A program made the translations under genes and the position numbers. The notes under the pieces were generated by a model. It saw only the letters and a list, made by a program, of their open reading frames with translations. It made no database searches and was not told where the DNA came from. Positions 1 through 11,667 of a DNA stretch of 64,000 nucleotides are shown here, piece after piece. Every line of letters starts with the position of its first letter. Positions within the stretch are counted from its first letter, which is position 1. Origin of the DNA: Ascidia mentula. Taxonomy: Eukaryota > Chordata > Ascidiacea > Phlebobranchia > Ascidiidae. Where the stretch lies: assembly GCA_947561715.1 (NCBI GenBank), contig OX387204.1:253001-317000 (forward strand), written 5' to 3'.

Positions 1-25
1 AATAATATAAAATTACAAGCAGTAC

Positions 26-994
<969 letters not shown>

Positions 995-1281
995 TGATAC
1001 AGAATTTAATTCCACTTTTAACAAATAAATAATTACAAAATCTGACAAAAACATCAATGTTGTAAAATTACAAGGTAAATTGCACATGTATAGCACAAAA
1101 ATATCTTTTCGGGTATTTCTTTCATTATAAAAACTGCCACTAACAAATTTTATATGCAACAATAAATCACAAAGACACACAAGTTACAACAGTTAATCCT
1201 ATTACATATAATCTGTAAGTTTGTCCATTTTAATATTACAATAACGAGGGTTGATGAAGAAACACAAAAAATTTTGGGATT

Positions 1282-3315
1282 TTAGATGCTTTCAGTATCA
1301 CTAAATTCCAAAATATCTGCTTCGGCCTGGGCTGTTTGTTCGTGTAACAATGTTAATCCAGTCAGATCTTCTAAATAACTGTGAGGAGAGTTAAATACGT
1401 CTAGTAAAAAATTCATCTTATTTGATCGAAAACTTTCCAATACAAAATCAGAACATGCTGTGCATTTACTGAAAGCTTGGGTTGTTGGGTAAAGGACTTG
1501 GTTGTTTGACAAAAACCCACGGATTTGGTGTGGAACTGGTCCCAGCAAGGACAACTCTGTTTGGTCATTTCTTTCATTCCCACTATCGGGCATGCACAAC
1601 TTCCCAGATGGATGTTGGAGAATGGAAGATAAAAGCTCGACTGCCAATGCTGAAGCAATCATGGAGACACCAGGTCTTGACACCGTGCATTGTTGATCAA
1701 GACTTCTATCTCGAAGTGAATTACCGGGGGCAACGACATCATTACAAAAATAACAACCTAATTTTTGTGGTGAAGACTGTAATTTTTGTTCATTAATTAC
1801 ACCATGTCTCATCACTAAGTATGAGTCAAAACCAAGAGCTGCATTGATGACAAGTTTGTTTTTGGCAGCACATATCACTGACGGCAACCATCTGCTTTCC
1901 CGTGTGTCCATCAGCAAAAATACAACATCATGTTGATCGATCAACAAATTCAGTTGCTCAACTTCGCGGTTAACTTTCTCAACAAGTTCATCACTGCCAT
2001 GTACAGGGTGACCAGGCATTGGAATTGAAAGTTCCAAACCGGTTGCATTCACACCTGGAAAAATCTTTTTTAACTTTTCAGCAGCAGCGATAGCTTTGGG
2101 CCTTCCACCTGATGGGCTGCAATCTGTAAACTCGAACAGGGACTGCCTGACCGGATTTGAAAATGAAACTTTCCCGTTGTCAACCATTGTGATGTCAGTA
2201 ACCCCCCAGCCAAGCAAACCACGAGCAACGTTGCAACCGAGTGTTCCTGAGCCGAGAAGTAAACATTTACACAAGGAAATCCTTTCCAAATCAAGGGAGG
2301 GCATCAACCTCCATCTCATCAGTTTAAGATTCAAGTCTACTGAGGAGGTTGCAAGTCGAACGGGATCCATACTTTCGGCAAGATTCACTGATCGGGGGGA
2401 CAATTTGTTTTTCCTATTTTTCTCCCAACCTGTTGCATCAGGGCAGTTTTCAATAGGTGGCAGCATTACTTCAAGGTAGAGACTATGAGATATTGACCGT
2501 TTTCCTGCATGAGTTCGATCCCGATAACAAATAACTCTTACGAGATTATCCTCGAATAAATTGCACCAATGATACGATACCAAGGTCAAAAGGTTACGGA
2601 GGGGCCAACCAGGATATTCCTCCATAGTTGACGGGTCTGAAAACCCAATCATGATGAACTTATCCTGCTTTGACAAGCTCTCAAACTCAACCAGGCTGTG
2701 AACTTCAACTCGCATGTCTGAATTTTTCAATTTAATATCGGAGGAGGATGAAACAACAAAGAATGATGGATTCTTTGGACCAAGGGCATCCATTGCTTTT
2801 ATCATCTCACTTTGAAAATTTGAACATTCTAAGCTTGATAAAGGTTTGCAGAATTTTTTTTGAATTGGAATGGAATGAACGAATGCTGGAAATGCAAACC
2901 AATAATAAAACACATATTTCTTTAAATCAGCAAAACTGAGAAGAACAAAATGGCTGAGCAGTGATGGGTTTTTTATCGCCTCACCAGACTTTATTGCTTG
3001 CCAAACTTTTTCAGCTTCATTATTCAGCAGCAGTTTTTTGTCGCAAGTTTTGAAATCCTCAATGGTATTCTTGTTGTGCAAAGTCCCATGACTGATAAAA
3101 CACAAGGGGGGAGGTTTCTTTGCTCTCTCGAATGCCCTGTAATCCAAATTGTGTCTGCACGGCAAACCTTCCATGTCTGTGTTTGTGTAAAACCCATGGA
3201 TTTCTCTGGGAGAGTCATCCAGTTTAAACACATTTAGTTTATTTTCTGCAAGTTTGTTCCAAAATCCTGACTCAATTGCACTGGCAAATGACAAAAATTG
3301 AGCCGGGCTTGCCAT
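1282..3315 (-). CDS. ATG7: ATG7, E1-like ubiquitin-fold activating enzyme of autophagy (single exon)
   Basis: A full-length 677-residue ATG7 in one uninterrupted reading frame. ATG7 adenylates ATG12 and ATG8/LC3 and passes them to ATG10 and ATG3 in the cytosol. The N-terminal E2-binding domain occupies roughly residues 1-300. The ATP-binding glycine loop GSGTLG is at 355-360, in LLLGSGTLGCNVARGLLGWG. Zinc cysteine pairs are visible at CYFC (521/524) and CTAC (618/621). The catalytic cysteine is C543 in DQQCTVSRPG. The acidic C-terminal tail EFSDTESI matches the family. The length is close to human ATG7 (about 700). The absence of introns is odd, because most genes in this window are split and the vertebrate gene has many exons. 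It is divergent from ZMAT2 with a 472-bp gap. Confidence 0.97.
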   Translation of the reverse strand: MASPAQFLSFASAIESGFWNKLAENKLNVFKLDDSPREIHGFYTNTDMEGLPCRHNLDYRAFERAKKPPPLCFISHGTLHNKNTIEDFKTCDKKLLLNNEAEKVWQAIKSGEAIKNPSLLSHFVLLSFADLKKYVFYYWFAFPAFVHSIPIQKKFCKPLSSLECSNFQSEMIKAMDALGPKNPSFFVVSSSSDIKLKNSDMRVEVHSLVEFESLSKQDKFIMIGFSDPSTMEEYPGWPLRNLLTLVSYHWCNLFEDNLVRVICYRDRTHAGKRSISHSLYLEVMLPPIENCPDATGWEKNRKNKLSPRSVNLAESMDPVRLATSSVDLNLKLMRWRLMPSLDLERISLCKCLLLGSGTLGCNVARGLLGWGVTDITMVDNGKVSFSNPVRQSLFEFTDCSPSGGRPKAIAAAEKLKKIFPGVNATGLELSIPMPGHPVHGSDELVEKVNREVEQLNLLIDQHDVVFLLMDTRESRWLPSVICAAKNKLVINAALGFDSYLVMRHGVINEQKLQSSPQKLGCYFCNDVVAPGNSLRDRSLDQQCTVSRPGVSMIASALAVELLSSILQHPSGKLCMPDSGNERNDQTELSLLGPVPHQIRGFLSNNQVLYPTTQAFSKCTACSDFVLESFRSNKMNFLLDVFNSPHSYLEDLTGLTLLHEQTAQAEADILEFSDTESI

Positions 3316-3787
3316 TACCTCTTGCTCAAGATTTTTGATATATTACACATTTATATTGGCTAGCACCTTGCTTACCTGCACATGACACCATACAAAAAGA
3401 TTAAAACTGTACAAAAACAACTCAGGCCCAAACCAATTGATATTTTATTTTAGCTTACCTTAATGTAACAGCAATACTTCTTAGCTAAACATTCTTGACA
3501 CATAAATATATATTTACAGACACCCTCGCGTCACACTTTACACTGCATCTCCCAAAAATATTGAAAATACATTTACCGAACGAGCTTACGTGGAAGTTTC
3601 AACCAACATGGAATAATACCGTATCTACCCTGTAAATTTCATAGGCATGTTTGTCACGGTTGAATGATTTCTCTACTATTCCATATTTCCATTGTTGTTT
3701 TGTTGGAAAAGTGCAAGCGAACATCCAGAAGTGTTACGTGAATTCCCACTGTCAACTACAGACAAGAGGAGAGCAAATATCACAAGA
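3316..3787. promoter_or_regulatory. Divergent promoter region ATG7/ZMAT2
   Basis: A 472-bp stretch between two start codons pointing away from each other, so it must hold both promoters and 5' UTRs. No TATA box or recognisable site was identified with confidence. It is presumed bidirectional from geometry only. Confidence 0.5.
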
Positions 3788-5846
3788 ATGTCGTCCTCTA
3801 CGGTGAGTTTGGCTTTTGTAACTTTTTAACTTGATCTAATGTAAAATCCAATTCAACAAATCTAAACCATGATGGTGTTGGCAACTTTGTAACAATCGTT
3901 AATACTACAATTCGTTGCATGACCACAGCGATGCTGGCTGATAAATAAAGAATTTGTCACCCTCCTGTTATGTCAACATTGCATTCATTACATGATTTTA
4001 TTTTGTTTGTTCTGCAGAAGAACCATCTAACATGATACACTTGTTTTTAATACACACTAAGAAATAGTTTTGTTTCATGCAATAAATTGTATAAAATCAA
4101 TGATTTACTTGTGTTAAATTTATATTTTGCATCTATAGGATCCTGGTGACCACAGAAGAAAGTGGGACAAAGAGGAATACGAAAAGCTCGCCTTGGAAAG
4201 ATTGAATGACGAATATGACATTTTAGAGAAAGATGATAGTAAGACCATGTTTGTGCTTACTTTAAATGTCAGATATTAATTTTTACCAGGAAATTCTGCA
4301 TGCCTTCTTCCTTGGAAAATTATTGTTATTTAAGTAATCAAAGTTTATGCTGAAGTGCCGCACATGCAATCTGTGTCTTAATAAACAACATTTTTATAAT
4401 AGAGGATAGCGAAAAACCACCAGTCAAGCGTGAACTTTTGAAAGCACGAAAATACAGAATTGATTTGGATTCAAACCTGGGCAAGTCGGTGGTGGTCAGT
4501 AAAACCACACCAGCTGCTGAAAGTGGAGGATATTATTGCAATGCTTGTGACTGCGTCGTAAAAGATTCCATAAACTTTCTTGACCATATCAATGGAAAAA
4601 AACGTAAGTTTGCACTTGTAAAAGAGTGATGTGTCCATTAAAGATTTTTTTCTGATTGTTTACTGGAGTTGTGTGGTTTGATTGGAAAAGTATCTTCGAT
4701 CTTCGAGGGTATTTATGTTAAAAAACTTTACTTTCATTAAATCCTATGTAAATACGAGATTTTTAGCTGTTGACCAAGTATATGTATTAGATCAACGTAA
4801 TCTTGGAATGTCGATGAAAGTTGAAAGGTCAAGTTTGGACCAAGTTCAGAAACGATTTGAGATGAACAAAAAGAAACGGGAAGAGAAAAAGAAGCAGTAC
4901 GACTTCGATGAAAGAATGAAAGAACTTAAAGAAGACGTAAGGGTTGACAAAATATTGTTGATAATACCCTAATTTTTGTGATAATTTGGATGTTTTAACA
5001 GTACTGTTGCTGTGACCAAATAACTTTGAACATGTAAACCACGCAACATTGTGTACTGGGCTAGGTTTTTTATTTCAATAAATAAATTCTGACAAATGTC
5101 CGAAATGGCAGTAAAAATTTCGGATTTTTCGACATTTACCACGTATATTTAGCATTCAAAACAAGTAGCGTATTGCAGTAATTTGCGCGATGTAACAGCC
5201 AACTTACGTTCGCAAAGTACACGACTTTTAAGTTGCGTATCTGCCCGTGCGTTTGTCCAAGTTTAACAAAAACGCAGGAACAAACCGTATTGTTACGAAA
5301 CGATGCGACTGTATGCTAGCGAGTATTACGCGACAATGCACATCCCGTTGCTTATCAACTGATATCGAGGCCTCAAAAACAAACGCCACGAATCGCGATA
5401 ATGGCGTCCTAAGCATTGCAAGGCAAACTTGCGCGACGCACAATAGGACGCACTTTGCGCTCGCTGTTATTTCTTTTGCCGAAATGCATTCGTCCATTAT
5501 GTCCGAAATGGCTTAAATTTTTACTGTCAATTCGTAAAAAAATCCTCAATGACGACAAATAACACAAAAAAACATGTTAAAAAACCCAGGTAGTGGGAGC
5601 ACATGTTAAGCTATAACAACTCCGGTGTGAGCTCTTATCAATATATCAGAATAACCGTGTAATTAGGGGAGAATGTTTTGTACAATTGTGATATCATGTT
5701 ATTGACAGGAGGAAAGGTTGAAAGCTCACCGACGAGAGAAACGAAAAGAAAGAAAACGGAAAGCGGAAGAAGGAGATTCTGGAGACACTGAGATCGCTGC
5801 ACTCATGGGATTTGGAGGCTTTGGGACTTCATCGAAAAAAAGATGA
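3788..5846 (+). CDS. ZMAT2: ZMAT2 (Snu23-like), spliceosomal matrin-type zinc finger protein
   Basis: Five exons: 3788-3802, 4139-4238, 4403-4603, 4791-4936 and 5709-5846, all GT-AG and in phase. The product has the ZMAT2 layout: [13 protein letters not shown] near the N-terminus, a VKRELLKAR segment, then the U1/matrin zinc finger [25 protein letters not shown] split across exons 3 and 4, QRNLGMSM, a lysine/glutamate-rich helix and a [12 protein letters not shown] tail. ZMAT2/Snu23 belongs to the spliceosomal B complex and acts in the nucleus when the catalytic core is activated. The first coding exon is only five codons. Intron 4 carries an unusual CpG-containing insert flanked by short repeats (5096-5526). 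Confidence 0.95.
5096..5526. repeat. Possible small transposon-derived insert in ZMAT2 intron 4
   Basis: The 14-bp word ATGTCCGAAATGGC occurs in the same orientation at 5096-5109 and 5499-5512. Beside it, CAGTAAAAATTT at 5109-5120 is repeated as its exact inverse complement at 5515-5526. The enclosed 390 bp are richer in CG dinucleotides than the surrounding intron. The inverted ends suggest a MITE, but no target-site duplication is visible, so assignment to a transposon class is not possible. Confidence 0.4.
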
Positions 5847-7053
5847 CATTGTGAACATAGAAATCATGATGTGGACATTGTGTGGCGCTGACTGCGTGAT
5901 ATTCTGTAGGGGATTTTGTTTGAGGCAGTCAATTAGTAAATGTTGATTCCAGTGGTCATTGTACTGCTTTTTATCTGTGCACCTTGTGTGCGATGATGTT
6001 GATTTGATGCTGTTTGTTTATTATCTCAGTAAATAAGCTGTTATTCACACACATCAGAAAATTAAAATACTGCATCATTCAACGTGGATTTTTTAATATT
6101 TACGCAATAATGTGGCAGAAAACAATATACAAAACAATTCCCAAAATTTTATCAAACGAAACAACACCAAAAAACTATTTTCCGAAACTTGCGGCCACAC
6201 AATTTGTGTTTACATAAAACAGCTGAAACACATCAAATAATACAACCACAATGTACAACAATACATAAATTCAATTTGAAAACTAAACGTGAGGTGCATG
6301 AGCGCTACCTAGCGGTTGTACCACAGTGAATTTTGAGACCTAAGCATTTTTTGCCCAGACTTGAACACAAACATTTGTCAACAAATCGCACTAAGAGTTT
6401 TGAAATAAGGCAATTAAGAAAAGTCCACACACATTGTGCAACTTGGTCCAAAGTGCGGGTTTTGTGATTGCGTAACTGACTTTTGCAAACTTTGCGTTGG
6501 GCTGACCTCATAAATAACAGTTATCAGCAATATCGCCAATTCGTCAATTCGTCAATTTAAAGTTGTCGATTTGCATTACGTCATCACAGTGGAAACGGGT
6601 TCAACTTCAAAATTGCGCACAGACACTCGTGTATGGAGAGGTTGTTCATATAAGGAGAATTTCCATCGAAAGATTTGATACGATGCCAGTTTCGAATTGA
6701 GCATGACTGAAGCACATCCGGCTTTCGTACAAACTTGCAGTCCAACAAATACTGGCTGTGTGTTGCAATAATACTGGACCGTTTTCCTCAGTTCTAAACT
6801 GGACTCGTAAATTAGATAATACAAGAAATTGGTATTCGCTACGGGGCACCATAGGATGTAACGATGTGTTGTCCTGGGATAAGAAAAATATATATATGCG
6901 GTAAAAAAGCGCTGTAAACCCAACCATCGGACTTTGAAGACAGGTCGCAAACATCTTGTCTAAGTCTAACGGAAAAGAAGGGTTTAAATAAGCACAAATT
7001 TTTAATTAAAAAACTAATTAGAAAGTAACTAAAAAGTTTTCCGTGACCTCTTA
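5847..7053. other. Convergent intergenic region ZMAT2/AP4M1
   Basis: Holds the 3' UTRs of ZMAT2 (+) and AP4M1 (-). A possible unassigned exon lies on the minus strand at about 6580-6880 behind a good acceptor (pyrimidine-rich, CCCAG near 6876), and two of its frames stay open. It does not extend AP4M1, because joining after that gene's last codons still gives a stop. No other gene is recognised. Confidence 0.4.
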
Positions 7054-8403
7054 CTAATCCAAACCCAACCAATCGTCCCTTAAATAAAATTCGTAGGACT
7101 TGGAGTGAGTAATGTAACGTACCCACTTACTAATAGCAGGAGTTACTCCATCATTTGGCGCACTGCAGGTTCCCACTTTAAGATTACTTATTTGCAATCC
7201 AGATTGACAACACATGGGCGCTTCAAACTCCAGAACAACCTGATTTAGTTCGTAAACCATCGCGGGTGTCCATTGTTTAACCAACACCTTCACTGATATG
7301 CTATGGTGAGAATCTCCAGGGTACATTGGACTTGTGAACCGAAACACCTGCTTATGGCGGTCGTAGATAAACTCTACGTTAGCAAGAGAGCATGACCCGG
7401 ACGCAGTCACAGTGGAGTATGGAAGTGGCATGGTACCCATGAAGTTAACAGCTGGATTTCGAGGTGAAAGACTGCTGTGTAGTTTCATGTTGACAATCAC
7501 CAGTTTGTCGCTTACTACAGGAACAATGTTGGTGTAAATTGTGAACGGCAATGACGACTCGTTATCTCGCCCGGTAACATTGTAATTCACCGCTGTAACT
7601 GTGCCAGGGTGAATAGAAGCTCTCAACTCTTTCGGCAAGTTTATTCCATCCACACTGGAGTGGAATCTTGCTTTGTTAAAAATGTCAGCGGTGTTTCTGT
7701 TCTGCGTGAAGGTTAATGCAAGGTTTGATGAACAGTTCAAGTAACTCTTCACTTGTAATTTTCCATGTATGTTGTAGTGGAGAACGCCTCCGTTGGCATC
7801 TACAATCACTGATAACTGCTCGATTAAATCCACAAACAACTCCTGCTTCTGTTCCACCTCTGCTGTCTTTATTTTTACCGGTTTCTTTGTGGCATTACTT
7901 GACGTCATGCGCTTGTTGGTGTCACCAATGTTCCCAAACAAATTTTCAGGCAAAATACTCAGAAAATCACTGCTCTGTGCCTTGGCAGGGGCAACTGCAT
8001 TGCAAAGAAGGTTTTTCATTTTGTCTTTGTTCATCAGTTTAGGAAACCCGGCATTGGTTGATTCACAAATTAATTCAAATACGAGACCAATGTTTGTGGA
8101 AATGTTTTGTGATGACAAAGTTCCAAGCAGGTCTTGCAGTAAATCCGCTAAACCTTCTAGATATTCTAGAATAATATATGCAGACATATGTCCAATGCCT
8201 GTAACTGCCACCAGTAAAACAGAGTCCATTTTTATGTGAAAATAAAACATATTTTGAAGATGAACAGATGAAGGAAGATCCTTGTTACCCCGTTTTAATT
8301 GTTTTGCAAAAGTTTCAGGTGACCATTTTGTTGATGAATAAAGGAAGTCCTTGCGCAGTAAAATCTCACCGGAATCACTTACAAAGAAAATACCTTGCAG
8401 CAT
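7054..8403 (-). CDS. AP4M1: AP4M1, mu subunit of the AP-4 adaptor complex (single exon)
   Basis: An intact 449-residue mu-adaptin of the AP-4 type, close in length to human mu4 (453). The N-terminal longin-like domain begins MLQGIFFVSDSGEILLRKDF. A linker of about 50 residues, rich in Ser, Thr and Lys, follows. The C-terminal mu homology domain starts near residue 190 with QKQELFVDLIEQLSVIVDANG and ends with KWVRYITHSKSYEF, the equivalent of the conserved KWVRHLSHSDAY at the end of AP4M1. AP-4 sorts cargo, such as the autophagy protein ATG9, at the trans-Golgi. The C-terminus extends about nine residues past the usual end. No intron interrupts the coding region. Confidence 0.93.
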   Translation of the reverse strand: MLQGIFFVSDSGEILLRKDFLYSSTKWSPETFAKQLKRGNKDLPSSVHLQNMFYFHIKMDSVLLVAVTGIGHMSAYIILEYLEGLADLLQDLLGTLSSQNISTNIGLVFELICESTNAGFPKLMNKDKMKNLLCNAVAPAKAQSSDFLSILPENLFGNIGDTNKRMTSSNATKKPVKIKTAEVEQKQELFVDLIEQLSVIVDANGGVLHYNIHGKLQVKSYLNCSSNLALTFTQNRNTADIFNKARFHSSVDGINLPKELRASIHPGTVTAVNYNVTGRDNESSLPFTIYTNIVPVVSDKLVIVNMKLHSSLSPRNPAVNFMGTMPLPYSTVTASGSCSLANVEFIYDRHKQVFRFTSPMYPGDSHHSISVKVLVKQWTPAMVYELNQVVLEFEAPMCCQSGLQISNLKVGTCSAPNDGVTPAISKWVRYITHSKSYEFYLRDDWLGLD

Positions 8404-8998
8404 TTGTTTGATCGAGTTTTACTCAGAAACCTACATTTCACCCAAACAGTTCCTGCAAATACAAAAAACAACAGGAGATGCAAATTTGCAATGTGAACAT
8501 AGAGGAATACAATTTGTTTACAATCCATGTATGAATTCTTTACAAACAGCAACAAATAACATTGTAGGTTGGCAAAAAGGTTGTGAATTTACCCTGCTAA
8601 ATATTTTGGTAGTTTTGATTCTTAACAGATGGCAGGTAGCATATAATACTTAATTTGGATGCTGATGTATTCATTTGCCAAACAAATCAGACTATTTTGT
8701 CGCACACAATTTAAAGTGTTAAAGATAACACAACATTGGCAATAATACAATTTGCAACTTTATGCAATGTTGTATAGAAAAACAGTTTTTAATGAAGGCG
8801 ATGGGATACTAAATTACAAATAATGTATAAGGTACACCAACATTTGAAAGCAGTCAGCAGTTGTAATGCATAATCAAAGTAAAAGCAATTGATGTCAGTA
8901 CAAATCAAGAACATGGCTAAGAGTGATACACAATGTGTGTATTAATACATATCACAATGCACATTTCTGCAAGCGCAACTATAAAGGAGGCTAAAATG
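8404..8998. other. Intergenic region SLC11A2 3' / AP4M1 5'
   Basis: 595 bp between two minus-strand genes: the 3' UTR of the metal transporter and the promoter of AP4M1. No coding exon is seen. On the minus strand I looked for an iron-responsive element loop (CAGTGN), as in mammalian DMT1 3' UTRs, and found none. Confidence 0.5.
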
Positions 8999-10813
8999 TC
9001 AATCGTTTACAGATTGATCTGTGTCACTTACTAAGTCCTGTTCATCCTCGTGCCTTCTATACTGGTAAGGTTGAAGATTTTTAAGGCACTTAAAATCATC
9101 TGTTAATGTTTTTAACATTAAAGCACCAAGGTAGCAAACGAAACACATGTAGGCAATCGCGATTACAACACCAAGCACAATGAGAGCTACGTTATTTAAA
9201 TTTTGAATAAAATTAACAACAAAATATAAATTTATACCCAAAACAAGAGAAGATATTAGAAAGCCAACTATCTTTGAAGTTATCGTATTAACAAAAACAC
9301 CCATTATTGAACTCATACTAGTAAAATGTAAGACTGGAATTAAAGCAAATGGAAGTTGAAGACTCTGCAGCACATTTAGCAAGTCGTTCATACTAGAGAG
9401 ATGTTGTATATCAGTAAACACAGCAAGTAATAAAGTTGGTCCAATTGCAATGGAACGTGTAAGCAGAACCCTTTTGAACCTGCTCCACCTCAAATCTAGA
9501 AAACCTTCCATCACAAATTGACCTGAATATGTTCCAGTCATTGTTGAACTTTGTCCAGCTGCCAATATTCCCACTGCCCACACATAGTAAGCAACAGGGC
9601 CAAAGAGACAGCCCAAAAGGATTCCTCCCTTGAAGATGTTCACGCTAATAGTGGAGTTGACATCTTTAATAGGAAACATCTCAGAAATTCCTGGCGTGCT
9701 CGCATTCACACACATTGTATTAAGTTGTGTTGGAGTGGTTTTATAAAATGCTTCAGCAAATACAGACACCACAAATAGGTTGATTAAAAATGAGACAAAC
9801 AAAGCAACTGTTGATTCAATCAAAAAGTAAAAATTAGCCTCCCTCACTTTCCGAGGTTTCGAACGATCAACTTCTCTTGATTTCACCAGTGCTGAGTGCA
9901 GATACATGTTATGGGGCATTATGACCGCTCCTATTATTCCCACAGCCTGCAGAAACTGTGCAGAACCACATTTGGTGCAATGGGGAACCAGCGTGCCAAA
10001 AACAACTTCTCCCTGGTTTGGAGCCACCTTCACATATTCATACCCGAAAGTCACAGCCATGATTGTAATGAGGAGACCAAAAAATGCCTCCAATTTGCGC
10101 AATCCATATTTGTCCAACAGAAGAAACACAAACGCATCACTTGCTGTTATTAAGACACCAGCATATACAGGAATTTTACCTCCCGACAAGAGGTAGAATG
10201 CGATGGCCGACCCAATCACTTCTTGCATGTCGGATCCAATAATGGCTATTTCAATCATCAACCACAATATTACCCTTGGAACCTTGCTGTACTGCCGGTT
10301 GCAAACTTCTGCAAGATGAAGTCCTGTAACAACCCCCAATCTTGCAGACAACCTCTGCATCAGCAAACCCATGAAAGTGGCCAGGAGTAACAACCACAGA
10401 AGTTGGAATCCAGCAACGGCCCCAGATTGAAGGTCAGACTCTATGTTTCCAGGGTCTAGGTATGCAATACTCATTAGGAATCCAGGCCCAGTGAATGCCC
10501 AAAGCTTTCTCCAGCTAAACGATGGCATGTCTGACTTGAACGCTCCGCATCGAAAATCTTCCTCATCAATATCATTTGTTACTTCTGGAACTGGAATCCT
10601 TTCTTCAAAGTAGGTGGCCACAATAGGACGTCTCACGCCCATACCCTCCCTATCAACTTCATTTGTATTTTCCGTCTTGTCGGTTTCGTCTTGCGCAACG
10701 CCGTCCATCACTTCCACTGCGGGTTCAGTCACACTTTGTTCGAGCGAAATTGTTTCAACGAAACGCCGGTGATGCATCTGCTCTGTCCTAAGTTTGCGAA
10801 GAAAAAAAGGCAA
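8999..10813 (-). CDS. SLC11A2: SLC11A2/NRAMP-type proton-coupled divalent metal transporter
   Basis: An open frame of up to 604 residues with the full Slc11 fold. TM1 carries the metal-binding DPGN motif in [23 protein letters not shown]6 carries [17 protein letters not shown]. The consensus transport motif [20 protein letters not shown] lies between TM8 and TM9. Twelve hydrophobic segments are expected, and a Cys-containing, glycosylatable loop (NAST, NSTIS) precedes TM8. The family co-transports Fe2+ or Mn2+ with protons at the plasma membrane or endosomes; similarity is highest to vertebrate DMT1. The N-terminus is uncertain: the minus strand has a pyrimidine tract and an acceptor TTAG just before 10787, so the first codons of the 10813 start may be intronic. 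The next in-frame ATG is at 10777. Confidence 0.95.
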   Translation of the reverse strand: MPFFLRKLRTEQMHHRRFVETISLEQSVTEPAVEVMDGVAQDETDKTENTNEVDREGMGVRRPIVATYFEERIPVPEVTNDIDEEDFRCGAFKSDMPSFSWRKLWAFTGPGFLMSIAYLDPGNIESDLQSGAVAGFQLLWLLLLATFMGLLMQRLSARLGVVTGLHLAEVCNRQYSKVPRVILWLMIEIAIIGSDMQEVIGSAIAFYLLSGGKIPVYAGVLITASDAFVFLLLDKYGLRKLEAFFGLLITIMAVTFGYEYVKVAPNQGEVVFGTLVPHCTKCGSAQFLQAVGIIGAVIMPHNMYLHSALVKSREVDRSKPRKVREANFYFLIESTVALFVSFLINLFVVSVFAEAFYKTTPTQLNTMCVNASTPGISEMFPIKDVNSTISVNIFKGGILLGCLFGPVAYYVWAVGILAAGQSSTMTGTYSGQFVMEGFLDLRWSRFKRVLLTRSIAIGPTLLLAVFTDIQHLSSMNDLLNVLQSLQLPFALIPVLHFTSMSSIMGVFVNTITSKIVGFLISSLVLGINLYFVVNFIQNLNNVALIVLGVVIAIAYMCFVCYLGALMLKTLTDDFKCLKNLQPYQYRRHEDEQDLVSDTDQSVND

Positions 10814-11667
10814 CTATGTGATGGCTTAGTCAAACACATTCATTTTGTACATTGATCAGCAATACTGTTAACTGCTGATTCATTCCCATTTTCCAGTGCC
10901 ATACTTCACAACACACGATTGACCCTTAGCGACCATTTAAGCGAAACGATCCGAATTTTTCGGGATGAGATTGATTTGGCTGAGAAGTATATCGCAAAAT
11001 GTTCAAGGGATAATACTTTATAAATCAATGTAACATTCCATGAGACAATACGCAATGTTCGTTTCAAAGGGAATGCAATATCACAAATATCCATTCAATT
11101 TGTTTTACCTAAGCATCTACAGTACGTTCTCCTTTTTTTAAAATTATAATTAACTTAAAAAATTAAGCAAACAAATTAATTGATGCGACCTAATTCGGCA
11201 TTGAGCCAACACATTTATTGTTTTAATTGAAGACATCTGTTGATCTGTCTTTGACAATTGAGACATCACGTGACAAACCAGGTCAAGTGTGACTGAAAAA
11301 TGCCGGCCATATTGGTTGTTGGTTTACGATTGTTTTTTGTTTTGATTTTGATATTTTTGTTTCAGTTTTAATTCATTTCGATGATGCATTTGATTCATAT
11401 TGACAGAAATGATACAATTCAGTTTATTTCTAATTGCCTTAAAGTAGGAATGCAATGTAGGTGGATATTTTGTGTTTCATAAATTTGTATCTTGTTGATC
11501 CAAGTTTTTTTGTAAATCTCTTTGCAAATTTAACATTTTGTCAATAATTTTACTTCTACAGAACATTAACTAGTAGAGATTGTAGGAAAAGTTATATTTA
11601 AATTCTGCTTCCCAGTGTATCTGGGTAAAGTCTCTGTGCTAAATTGCATAACAAGTAGTGACTAATA
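10814..11667. promoter_or_regulatory. Divergent promoter region SLC11A2/NDFIP
   Basis: 854 bp between divergent starts, probably including a 5' exon of the transporter. It contains the palindromic E-box TCACGTGA at 11266-11273, the core of USF/MiT-TFE (CLEAR) sites. A link to lysosomal or metal regulation is inference only. Confidence 0.45.

Noticed and set aside
8404-8998. Iron-responsive element expected in the DMT1-like 3' UTR
   Set aside because: No CAGTGN loop on the minus strand, so not reported.
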